Source of the DNA: Candidatus Shapirobacteria bacterium
Lineage (GTDB): Bacteria > Patescibacteria > Microgenomatia > UBA12405
Assembly (NCBI GenBank): GCA_028710865.1
Contig: JAQTUF010000022.1
Location: 1-6,876, forward strand
Length of the DNA stretch: 6,876 bases
Reading direction: 5' to 3'
Under the pieces are notes generated by a model. The model ran no database searches. It saw nothing but the letters and a program-made list of their open reading frames with translations, and had not been told where the DNA came from. Both the position numbers and the translations under genes were made by a program. This document shows, piece by piece, positions 1 to 5,689 of the stretch; the first letter of the stretch is position 1; the number at the start of each line of letters is the position of its first letter.

Positions 1-905
1 ACTGACCATGGAGCTAGTATAGGACCATATTGATCTAATGTAGAGATACTATCTAACGGTATAAAGTAATAATCTTTATTAGTAAATGGTGGATCTAGCC
101 TCTCAACCTTTTCTCCTTTTTTAATATTCTCAAAATATGTATCTGTCACTATACACTCTATCCAAATATATGGTGATAATCTTTTGGATAATATCCCAGA
201 TTTACTAACTTTTGCTTCTTTTATAAGTTGGTGAACAACCTCAAGAAAATTAGTTATTTGACCTGGTGTTTTAACTAAATCAGCTACTTTATCACCAATA
301 ATTATTTTTTTACTATTAAACATATCCAATAATTTTTTTAAATCATTTTTTTGTTTAATCTTTCTACTGTCTTTAGCAATTCCACCTTTCACTTCATCTA
401 TGTAATAAGTCCTATTTTTTTTATCAATGACCGTTAAATCCCCATATCTAAGACAGTTTGTTATGTCATTCAGAATGATATGACAGTCTGGGTGTAATTT
501 TACTATTTCTAAAGCCTCCTTCATTTCATCAATAGTGCCTTTTTTTAAATGTCCTACTTGTGGATGATCAGCCATTTTTCGTAGACGAGCACGATCAAAA
601 TTAAGATACCGCCAGGCAATGCCATCAGCAATTGATTTAAGGATATTACGGACCATTTTGTGAAGTTCTCTTGTATACCATTCGCTATTATGTTTATTTC
701 TATTAGCAGATTCTGAAAAGTAAGATATTTCTTTCTCAGCTAATATAATTTTATTTGCTATTTCAAATTGTAAATTTAATAATTTTTCTGGGGTTAATCT
801 TTTTCTACTATCAATTAATAATTTATATAACTCATCTCTCCTTTTTTTTATAAAACTACTTTGAGTTATAAGGCCTATTTCTTCTATATTTAATGACCAG
901 TCCAT
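1..905 (-). CDS. Hypothetical protein with PD-(D/E)XK nuclease-like signature (partial, C-terminus beyond left edge)
   Basis: Reading the minus strand from the ATG at 905 gives 301 codons with no stop to the window edge, so the C-terminus is missing. I do not recognise the family. Residues 1-100 are mainly charged and helical. Residues 95-120 contain ADGIAWRYLNFDRARL. Residues 155-161 read GDLTVID and residues 170-175 read DEVKGG, so D156 is followed by E171-x-K173. This spacing and strand-turn-strand layout match the catalytic core of PD-(D/E)XK nucleases (seen in sequence; family assignment is inference). A Lys-rich helix follows (about 182-195), then IIIGDKVADL, as expected after the core. 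The start is fixed by an in-frame TGA four codons upstream. There is no Shine-Dalgarno site; a TATAAT lies 9 bases before the ATG. The target (DNA or RNA; defence, repair or mobile-element role) cannot be told. Confidence 0.8.
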   Translation of the reverse strand, partial: MDWSLNIEEIGLITQSSFIKKRRDELYKLLIDSRKRLTPEKLLNLQFEIANKIILAEKEISYFSESANRNKHNSEWYTRELHKMVRNILKSIADGIAWRYLNFDRARLRKMADHPQVGHLKKGTIDEMKEALEIVKLHPDCHIILNDITNCLRYGDLTVIDKKNRTYYIDEVKGGIAKDSRKIKQKNDLKKLLDMFNSKKIIIGDKVADLVKTPGQITNFLEVVHQLIKEAKVSKSGILSKRLSPYIWIECIVTDTYFENIKKGEKVERLDPPFTNKDYYFIPLDSISTLDQYGPILAPWS

Positions 906-914
906 ACTTAATCA

Positions 915-920
915 ATTATA
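915..920 (-). promoter_or_regulatory. Putative -10 box (TATAAT) of the nuclease-like gene
   Basis: On the minus strand the exact consensus hexamer TATAAT, preceded by G, ends 9 bases before the ATG at 905. A transcript starting 6-8 bases downstream would begin almost at the start codon, implying a leaderless mRNA. No convincing -35 hexamer is seen at 16-18 bases. Chance matches are common in DNA this AT-rich. Confidence 0.45.
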
Positions 921-1040
921 CTTTCTCATCACAATTAAACCACTTGTTTTTAAAGAACTAACCAATCCCCGCTAATATACCTATATCACAATCTAAAAAC
1001 GCTCTAACCGCCTCTCTAATCCGTGTAGAGTCCCGTCAGT

Positions 1041-1093
1041 ACTAAACAGTACAACTCAATCGGAAGTAGTTCCACTTTTCGAGCACTAATAAA
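1041..1093 (+). repeat. Diverged intergenic repeat, copy 1
   Basis: Core TTCCACTTTTCGAGCAC (from 1070). Aligned without gaps at an offset of 1930, positions 1041-1090 match 2971-3020 at about 32 of 50 bases, and many of the differences are C/T. The two intergenic regions flank the M24 and methyltransferase genes. It could be a shared regulatory element or a remnant of a mobile-element boundary; similarity by chance in AT-rich DNA is not excluded. Confidence 0.35.
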
Positions 1094-1227
1094 TTATTAC
1101 CTAAAGATACACAATATATGCTTATGTGCTATGTTTAAATAGAGGTAGTGTAATAAACAAATGTCAAGTCTTTTAATAAAAGACAAATGGCAAAATAATT
1201 TTGCCAGTAAATTTTAAATCAAAAAAT

Positions 1228-1920
1228 ATGCTTCCAGAAAAAGAATATCTTAAAAATTTTATAGAACTCCAAAAATATACCGTTGATGCGACAAATAAGT
1301 TAATAAAATGGATTTCACCAGGCCAAAGTGAAAAAGAAGTTGCAGATAAATATAATTCTATTTTATTAGAAATGGGATTTTCTGAACATTGGTATCCAAT
1401 ATTGGTTTGTGCAAATGAGACAACAGGTATGCCTATGAGTAGGAGAATTCATTTACCTTCTAATGAAATTTATATTAAAGAAAATGGGATAGTGTCTATT
1501 GATTGCACTCCAATGAAAGGAACAGTTTGGACTAATTGGTCAGATACTGTTGTTATTGGAAAAAATAGTTTTTTTGAAAATTTAATAAATGACACAAAAG
1601 ACATTGTTGAAAAAATCAGTATTAACACTAAAGAAAAATTTAAGACAATAGGAGAACTTTATAATTTTAGCTGTAATTTAGTTAAAAATAAAAAAATAGA
1701 AATATTAGATGTAAATAAAGATGTTGGACACTCAATATTTCAGGTTCCTAAAGGACAAACAGTAGAAGAAACTCCTATGCAAGATAGACTTTTAATCAAT
1801 AATCAATTTGCCAAACAAAACCTTTTAGGAATAATCTCAATTGAACCACAATTAGGTAGAGTTAATCCAGAAGATAACAAGATGTATGGTGCAAAAATTC
1901 AAAAGGTCTTATTTTTTTGA
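1228..1920 (+). CDS. M24 family metallopeptidase-like protein (pita-bread fold), possibly catalytically altered
   Basis: The 230-residue product spans one M24 (methionine/Xaa-Pro aminopeptidase, creatinase) domain with no N-terminal creatinase domain. Around residues 11-50, helices and ISPGQSEKEVAD match the family's 'pG.te.e' region. Expected metal ligands appear as D92 (VSIDCTP), D106 (NWSDTVVIG), H168 (DVGHSIF) and E206 (ISIEPQLG). H75 (RRIHLP) fits the substrate-binding His. The fifth ligand, normally Glu in a 'riEd' motif near the C-terminus, is Gln (Q225 in AKIQKV). Spacing D-x13-D is three residues longer than usual. Activity is therefore doubtful, and a binding-only role as in some M24 homologues is possible. 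Start is uncertain: ATG 1228 is chosen, TTG 1201 is in frame, and a leaderless-type ATG at 1161 lies in another frame joined by a possible +1 shift. No Shine-Dalgarno site is seen. Confidence 0.8.
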   Translation: MLPEKEYLKNFIELQKYTVDATNKLIKWISPGQSEKEVADKYNSILLEMGFSEHWYPILVCANETTGMPMSRRIHLPSNEIYIKENGIVSIDCTPMKGTVWTNWSDTVVIGKNSFFENLINDTKDIVEKISINTKEKFKTIGELYNFSCNLVKNKKIEILDVNKDVGHSIFQVPKGQTVEETPMQDRLLINNQFAKQNLLGIISIEPQLGRVNPEDNKMYGAKIQKVLFF

Positions 1921-2017
1921 TTTAAGTTTTATAGTTAATTCATAAAACAAGTCCTGATTGATTCTATTACAGGGAGCATTTTATTTTAGGCACGAATTTT
2001 ATCTATATAACTCATTA

Positions 2018-2036
2018 CCCCAGATAGGATTCGAAC
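2018..2036 (-). other. tRNA 3'-end-like string (T-loop plus acceptor side)
   Basis: On the minus strand this reads GTTCGAATCCTATCTGGGG, closely resembling the T-loop and 3' acceptor half of a tRNA. The rest of the cloverleaf is absent: upstream bases lie in the methyltransferase start region and contain no matching D arm, anticodon arm or 5' acceptor strand. It may be a remnant or an attachment site derived from a tRNA 3' end, or chance. Its presence argues against the TTG start at 1958 for the next gene. Confidence 0.25.
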
Positions 2037-2041
2037 TTTTG

Positions 2042-2047
2042 TATAAT
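2042..2047 (+). promoter_or_regulatory. Putative -10 box (TATAAT) of the methyltransferase gene
   Basis: Exact TATAAT preceded by G, 6 bases before the ATG at 2054. Transcription would start at or next to the start codon, giving a leaderless mRNA. No good -35 hexamer is visible. It supports the ATG at 2054 over the upstream in-frame TTG at 1958. Confidence 0.45.
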
Positions 2048-2053
2048 CAATCT

Positions 2054-2935
2054 ATGACTAATGAAACTATTCAACCCCCAATTAAGGATGTTGTAATTTT
2101 TGATTTAGTAAAAGAAATAAAAGACAGTAAAAATTCAGATATGCTTTGGGGGAAAGCCGTTACTACTGCCAAAGAACATCAAGAAATTAAATCTAATGAT
2201 CAGTCACCCGATATTGAGGAAATTATTTCTTTTGGAGAAAAAATTTTAACTACCCCTAAAAAAGACAGATATTTATTAACATTAAATGAAACCACCTCTG
2301 GTAAATTGTGGTACGACGTTTTAATGGGTGACGATAATCAAGTAATATTTAATTTGATCAAAGATCATCTAGAAGAAGAAGTTAAAAAAAATAACACTAA
2401 GTTTAATATTGTTGCCGATATTGGTTGTGGAACTGGAAACACTTTAAGAAGTATTGCTCCAATTTGTAATAAAATTAGAGGTGTAGATATTTCTGAAGAA
2501 GTAATTAAAAAAGCTAAGGAAATCGGTATCCCTGAAAATGCTAGAGTTTTTGTAGGGAATGCAGAATCTCTTTCTTTTAGTGATCAGTCAATGGATTTAG
2601 TAGTTAGTAATGGTTTGCAATATCATCTAGATAAAAATCAAACCATAAACTTTGTTGATGAAATTTATAGAATATTAAAACCCGGTGGAAAATTTTATAG
2701 CTCATGGCATCATTTAGATAATGGGGAATTATTTCCTAGAGCTTGGAACAATCCTGCTAAAAATGGAGAATCAGCTTTAATTTATTTAATGGAAAAAATG
2801 ATTTCTGGAGATGGGAATCCAAATAATTTTAACCATGACGACTTTCACAGTCTGTTATTTATGAAATTTTTAGGGAAAGAGAAAAGATATTTTTATCCTA
2901 ATAATGGGGTAGTTGCTGAATATATTAAAAGTTAA
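2054..2935 (+). CDS. Class I SAM-dependent methyltransferase
   Basis: The 293-residue protein transfers a methyl group from S-adenosylmethionine to an unknown acceptor, probably in the cytoplasm. The Rossmann core runs from about residue 115 to 220. Motif I is VADIGCGTGN (120-129), which binds SAM. The acidic strand end is GVDIS (143-147). NAESLSFSDQSMDLVVSNG (169-187) covers motifs II-III of the Methyltransf_11/25 type. LKPGGKFY (208-215) is the usual strand before the final hairpin. The first 110 residues form a separate, unrecognised mostly helical region, and the C-terminal 75 residues (with HHLDNG, NHDDFHS) probably form a substrate lid. The open frame reaches back to a TTG at 1958, but ATG 2054 is chosen because a -10-like box sits 6 bases before it and the upstream 32 codons overlap a tRNA-like string. 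A 133-base gap separates it from the M24 gene, so an operon is not assured. Confidence 0.9.
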   Translation: MTNETIQPPIKDVVIFDLVKEIKDSKNSDMLWGKAVTTAKEHQEIKSNDQSPDIEEIISFGEKILTTPKKDRYLLTLNETTSGKLWYDVLMGDDNQVIFNLIKDHLEEEVKKNNTKFNIVADIGCGTGNTLRSIAPICNKIRGVDISEEVIKKAKEIGIPENARVFVGNAESLSFSDQSMDLVVSNGLQYHLDKNQTINFVDEIYRILKPGGKFYSSWHHLDNGELFPRAWNNPAKNGESALIYLMEKMISGDGNPNNFNHDDFHSLLFMKFLGKEKRYFYPNNGVVAEYIKS

Positions 2936-2955
2936 TAGGTTTCATTCTAAATTCG

Positions 2956-3023
2956 TTCCATTTTTCGAACATTAAATTACACAATTCAACTTAAAACGGT
3001 TTCACTTCTCGAGTATTATTAAC
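2956..3023 (+). repeat. Diverged intergenic repeat, copies 2 and 3
   Basis: Two further forms of the element at 1041-1093: TTCCATTTTTCGAACATTA (from 2956) and TTTCACTTCTCGAGTATTA (from 3000). With copy 1 the shared core is TTYCAYTTYTCGARYAYTA. This 127-base intergenic region holds no gene or clear terminator. The third copy lies 40 bases before the next start codon, so a regulatory role is possible. Confidence 0.4.
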
Positions 3024-3050
3024 AATAAAAAATTCGACCAGTATCTTTGT

Positions 3051-3056
3051 TATCAT
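3051..3056 (+). promoter_or_regulatory. Possible -10 box (TATCAT) of the signal-peptidase-like gene
   Basis: TATCAT lies 6 bases before the ATG at 3063, the same geometry as at the methyltransferase gene. No -35 hexamer is evident, and there is no Shine-Dalgarno site. Weak on its own; the repeated spacing is the main support. Confidence 0.3.
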
Positions 3057-3062
3057 TATGTA

Positions 3063-3884
3063 ATGAGGGTTATTAAGAAACTTCTTAAATATTTATTATT
3101 ATTAATAATTTTATTAGCTTTAACTTCTTCTTTGTGGATTAAGGTTGTTCCTCAAAAATACCTGTCTCCTTTCGTAGGTAAATTCCCAGTAGTTGATAAC
3201 GTAATCTGTAATTTTTCAACTAAAATCAGTGGGGAATCAATGAATCCCATTATTACACCGGGAACATCAGTCAATTTAAATCGTTGTTTTAAAGAAAACG
3301 ATTTAAATCAGGATACTGTAGTTCTATATCTTGACAATTCAAATTTTCGTTTCGGTATTATCCGTCATGTTCTTACTTTAAACCCCCCAGTCTATAAAAT
3401 TTCTGATGAAAAAGCACCTGAATTGCTCCACGATATCATTAAAGAAGAAATCATTGGTGTAACACACAACATTGATGTTAGTAAAACCAAGTACAAAACG
3501 AAGCAAGAAACAGAGTCTTTTATTCTTAATGCAGATGAATATTTATTTAATTTATATTTAGGAAAAATTCCCAAGGGTTATGGAATAGAAATGGCAGAGG
3601 TAGAAAAGACTAGCCAATTTATAAAAGATAAAGATAAATTTTGTTCCGTTATTTCTCCCAAAAAAAACTTATTACATGTTGATACCGAGATTATTGATTC
3701 AAAAACTAACAAAGTTGTTACTTCAGCAAAAGATATCATTCTCAATATCAACTCCAAGCCAAATATTGATTGTACCGATTTTGGTTCCGACCAAGGTATG
3801 CTTAATTTAGAGTCTGGCAATTATCAATATAGATTTTTACTTAATCACCAAGTACTTAAAGATATCTCATTTACTATTAACTAA
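3063..3884 (+). CDS. Membrane-anchored S26 signal-peptidase-like protein with C-terminal beta-rich extension
   Basis: The 273-residue protein has one N-terminal membrane helix (about 7-26, Leu/Ile-rich, preceded by basic residues). The S26 serine motif follows at residues 55-66, ISGESMNPIITPG, with S59 the predicted nucleophile. The general-base region reads FGIIRHVLTL (97-106). The bacterial catalytic Lys is not where expected; H102 or R101 occupies it. VYKISDEKAPE (110-120) resembles the conserved 'tkGDnn' segment, with D115, and EEIIGV (128-133) the closing strand. This looks closer to the Ser-His-Asp archaeal/ER type than to bacterial LepB (family knowledge plus inference). Residues about 175-273 form an extra domain of predicted beta strands with Cys194 and Cys237, unlike any domain I recognise, probably outside the membrane. 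It may cleave a dedicated set of exported proteins; two secreted or anchored proteins lie downstream. Confidence 0.7.
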   Translation: MRVIKKLLKYLLLLIILLALTSSLWIKVVPQKYLSPFVGKFPVVDNVICNFSTKISGESMNPIITPGTSVNLNRCFKENDLNQDTVVLYLDNSNFRFGIIRHVLTLNPPVYKISDEKAPELLHDIIKEEIIGVTHNIDVSKTKYKTKQETESFILNADEYLFNLYLGKIPKGYGIEMAEVEKTSQFIKDKDKFCSVISPKKNLLHVDTEIIDSKTNKVVTSAKDIILNINSKPNIDCTDFGSDQGMLNLESGNYQYRFLLNHQVLKDISFTIN

Positions 3885-3888
3885 AAAT

Positions 3889-4317
3889 TCACCGTTTAGC
3901 TTTTTTCTCATCCACCCACGATAAAACCGAAAACAAAACTATAAAAATAATTCCTAATGTAACGGATAAACCAAGAATTGAAGGAGTAGTAAGTAAGATA
4001 AGAACAACTGCCACATGATTGTCTCCTTTGACATTGGAGTTTTTATCCATACTCATTAGTTTTTTAAATAACTTAGGGATCAAGTATAAGCAAACTAGCG
4101 TAATTGGGAGAGCAAAAATAAAATATTGTTTTTGAGTTGTTCCAAAGGTATCGGCAAAAAAACTCGACAAATAATAGTCCCATGGCTGAGTATAGCGGAA
4201 AGCCTCAAAGTCAGTCTGAAATATAATTACTCGAATCCAGTTAAACGAAGTAAGTGCAGCCAGTACCAAATAAAGTACCCAAAATGGGATTTTAGCAATT
4301 TTAGAATTTATCCCCAT
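3889..4317 (-). CDS. Small multi-pass membrane protein of unknown function
   Basis: The 142-residue protein has hydrophobic segments at about 10-32, 64-84 and 102-134. The last is long (34 residues, interrupted by TTPS) and could be one long helix or a tight pair. Basic clusters at the N-terminus, residues 81-97 and the KKAKR C-terminus suggest these face the cytoplasm, favouring four crossings. No family is recognised. It is convergent with the preceding gene, with only 4 bases between the stop codons, and divergent from the gene at 4409. Upstream on the minus strand are AAGGAG (12 bases before ATG, too far for an ideal site) and TATAAA (6 bases before ATG), so leaderless initiation is also possible. 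An overlapping plus-strand frame (4126-4374) is treated as a shadow. Confidence 0.65.
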   Translation of the reverse strand: MGINSKIAKIPFWVLYLVLAALTSFNWIRVIIFQTDFEAFRYTQPWDYYLSSFFADTFGTTQKQYFIFALPITLVCLYLIPKLFKKLMSMDKNSNVKGDNHVAVVLILLTTPSILGLSVTLGIIFIVLFSVLSWVDEKKAKR

Positions 4318-4323
4318 ACATTA

Positions 4324-4335
4324 TTTATACTCCTT
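4324..4335 (-). promoter_or_regulatory. AAGGAG plus TATAAA before the small membrane protein gene
   Basis: Minus strand: AAGGAG (4335-4330) is directly followed by TATAAA (4329-4324), then 6 bases to the ATG at 4317. The Shine-Dalgarno-like hexamer is 12 bases from the start, longer than usual, while the TATAAA spacing equals that of other likely leaderless genes here. Only one of the two is likely to be used. Confidence 0.3.
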
Positions 4336-4370
4336 TTGGTATTTAAGATAGATAATCTGATCAGTTTAAT

Positions 4371-4400
4371 TTGACTTATTTAACACAATCGATATATGCT
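4371..4400 (+). promoter_or_regulatory. Sigma-70-type promoter of the secreted-protein operon
   Basis: TTGACT at 4371-4376 is followed 18 bases later by TATGCT (4395-4400), or 16 bases later by TATATG (4393-4398). Transcription would start at about 4406-4409, at or next to the ATG of the gene at 4409, which has no Shine-Dalgarno site. This is the best two-part promoter in the window and implies a leaderless transcript. Confidence 0.6.
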
Positions 4401-4408
4401 TATTCAAG

Positions 4409-5137
4409 ATGAATATAAAAAAAGTATTATTTTTAACGTTATTTTTATCAGGCTTTATTTTTTTAACCCCTAAAATTGCAAAAGCCGCCGATTCATCTTC
4501 AAAATCAATTTTAGACAATTCAGTTTTTTTAAAAATTAAAGAAACTGTTCAATACTTTTTTACATTTGGGACCGATAAAAAGGTTACTTTATTAGAAAAA
4601 CAAGCAGAAAACAGACTAAATATAGCTCAAGATTATGCTGATAATGGAGACCAAACCAAGGTCCAAAATTCATTACAAAATTATCTTCAAACCAAAGAAA
4701 AACAAGACAATCTTTTAGATAAAGTTAACGATAGTGCTGTTTTAGATGTAGTTCAAGAAAGAACTGTAACCCAACAAAAAACTATGGAAGAAATAAAAAT
4801 GAAAGTTGATGAAGATACCAAACAGGAAATTATTCAGGTTCAAGAGCAAGTTGTAAATCAAGTAGCCCAGAGAGTTGTTGTTATTAATGGTCCCGAAGGT
4901 CAAACGGAATTTTTTAATAAGGTTGAACATGTATGGGCACCCGGGACAGGACCTGGAGGAGAGGCGGGAGTAGTCTATGAAGGAGGTTCCAAGATAATGT
5001 TTGCTCCGGGAACTTCCGCTGGTGGTGAATCCGGAGTGAAATATGAAGGTGGTGCCGGCCAACAATATGCACCAGGAACATCTGCTGGTGGAAACGGCAA
5101 TGCTGATGTTAAAACAGTAGAAGTAAAAAGTAACTAA
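4409..5137 (+). CDS. Secreted DUF5667-like protein with C-terminal Gly-rich tandem repeats
   Basis: The 242-residue protein begins with a typical Sec signal peptide: MNIKK, a hydrophobic core (6-20), then AKA at 24-26, so cleavage after A26 is likely. Residues about 40-100 (FFTFGTDKKVTLLEKQAENR, then YADNGDQTKVQNSLQNYLQ) resemble the DUF5667 region common in CPR bacteria, with helices bearing E..A..RL. This is recognised by memory only. A charged, Gln-rich helical or coiled-coil stretch runs to about 158. From A177 on there are two full and one partial 22-residue repeats, APGTSAGGExGVxYEGG. No LPXTG, no C-terminal membrane helix and no cysteines are seen, so it is probably released or held by other surface proteins. 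It starts a two-gene unit, 6 bases before the next gene. Confidence 0.8.
   Translation: MNIKKVLFLTLFLSGFIFLTPKIAKAADSSSKSILDNSVFLKIKETVQYFFTFGTDKKVTLLEKQAENRLNIAQDYADNGDQTKVQNSLQNYLQTKEKQDNLLDKVNDSAVLDVVQERTVTQQKTMEEIKMKVDEDTKQEIIQVQEQVVNQVAQRVVVINGPEGQTEFFNKVEHVWAPGTGPGGEAGVVYEGGSKIMFAPGTSAGGESGVKYEGGAGQQYAPGTSAGGNGNADVKTVEVKSN
4937..5110 (+). repeat. In-frame 66-bp tandem repeats (2.6 copies) in the secreted protein
   Basis: Units at 4937-5002, 5003-5068 and 5069-about 5110 encode 22-residue repeats starting APGT: APGTGPGGEAGVVYEGG, APGTSAGGESGVKYEGG and APGTSAGGNG. The protein is better conserved than the DNA (for example GCACCC, GCTCCG and GCACCA all encode AP), which indicates selection on the peptide rather than very recent duplication. 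The repeat is richer in GC than the flanking coding sequence because of its glycine codons. Confidence 0.85.
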
Positions 5138-5143
5138 AATTAT

Positions 5144-5629
5144 ATGGAAAAAATAAATAATCAATCTGGAATCTCAAGTATTCTTCTTATTTTTATTATT
5201 CTATTTCTTCTCATTGGCGGTTTTATTGCTGCTGATTTTGCTTATATCGATAATCAAAAAAAACAAAATATTTATCCAACTCCAACCCCAGCACCAAATC
5301 AAGTAATAACCCCAGTCACCGCTCATGGTACTTTTAGTAAAGATAAATACACTGTTAATGTGGTATTAAATTTCAACCTTGAAGGAGGTGTTGTTTCTGG
5401 TGAATTTTCTGGAGATTGTAGTGGTAGTATTTCTGGGAATTATGACGGCCAAGATTATGGAGTCATTACTGGTAAAGCCGTTGGCAGTTGTGACCCCTTC
5501 CTTGTTCCAATTCCTGCTTCAGCTAACTTTTCTGGAACGGTTTCTCACCAACAAAAAAGTGTTTCCATCAGTGGTACTGGTTCTGCTGTTGGTGTTTCCG
5601 GTAGCGGTTCCTTATTCCTCATTTTCTAA
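5144..5629 (+). CDS. Membrane-anchored protein with Pro-Thr linker and Gly/Ser-rich beta domain
   Basis: The 161-residue protein has a short polar N-terminus (MEKINNQSG), one strongly hydrophobic helix (about 11-30), a PTPTPAP linker (45-51) and a beta-rich, Gly/Ser-rich outer domain. C92 (GDCSGS) and C116 (GSCDPF) are its only cysteines and could form a disulfide outside the membrane. The QSGISSI start followed by a hydrophobic helix slightly resembles a type IV pilin leader, but it lacks the usual Glu at +5, so pilin identity is not supported. No family is recognised. It begins 6 bases after the previous stop with no Shine-Dalgarno site, so it is probably co-transcribed and coupled to the secreted repeat protein. 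Overlapping frame 5379-5633 is a shadow. Confidence 0.75.
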   Translation: MEKINNQSGISSILLIFIILFLLIGGFIAADFAYIDNQKKQNIYPTPTPAPNQVITPVTAHGTFSKDKYTVNVVLNFNLEGGVVSGEFSGDCSGSISGNYDGQDYGVITGKAVGSCDPFLVPIPASANFSGTVSHQQKSVSISGTGSAVGVSGSGSLFLIF

Positions 5630-5656
5630 ATAAATTCCTAACAAGATATATACAAT

Positions 5657-5689
5657 TATTATGGTACAATCCACCATAATAGATTTTTT
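5657..5689 (+). terminator. Putative intrinsic terminator after the secreted-protein operon
   Basis: A perfect 9-bp stem (5657-5665 with 5673-5681; TATTATGGT / ACCATAATA) encloses a 7-base loop and is followed by GATTTTTT (5684-5689). The stem is AT-rich, so termination may be moderate. TACAAT within the loop region, preceded by TGG, also resembles an extended -10 box, so a promoter is an alternative reading. Confidence 0.5.

Larger units (their letters stand above)
906..1160. other. Intergenic region without a recognisable gene, with a GC-richer patch
   Basis: About 255 bases (295 to the M24 frame) hold no open frame longer than about 25 codons and no tRNA that I can fold. Roughly 981-1050 is about 43% GC, clearly above the surroundings. 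It contains CTCTA-7 bases-TAGAG (1013-1029), a possible small hairpin with an anticodon-arm-like shape but no matching D or T arm. Positions 1041-1093 contain the first copy of a diverged element found again at 2956-3023. The region may carry promoters for the divergent flanking genes, a decayed gene or an unrecognised small RNA. Confidence 0.4.

Noticed and set aside
1009..1065. tRNA-Arg(CCG)-like anticodon arm (CTCTA-ATCCGTG-TAGAG)
   Set aside because: No T-loop consensus, no D arm or acceptor stem, and T instead of a purine at position 37.
1927..1947. TTTTAT-9 bases-ATAAAA inverted repeat after the M24 gene
   Set aside because: All A-T stem with no T-run after it; expected by chance in this composition.
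1958..2053. N-terminal extension of the methyltransferase from TTG 1958
   Set aside because: Rare start codon, overlap with a tRNA-like string, and a -10-like box directly before ATG 2054 make the shorter form more likely.
3881..3906. Weak hairpin CTAAA/TTTAG followed by six T, as a terminator between the convergent genes
   Set aside because: Only 5 bp, mostly A-T, and it lies mainly in the coding end of the opposite gene; it could arise by chance.
4742..5164. 140-codon minus-strand open frame
   Set aside because: It lies opposite the secreted repeat protein, and its Ser/Phe/Tyr-rich composition reflects the complement of that gene.
5144..5230. Type IV pilin leader in the anchored protein
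   Set aside because: QSGISSI lacks the Glu at +5 and no other pilus gene is nearby.
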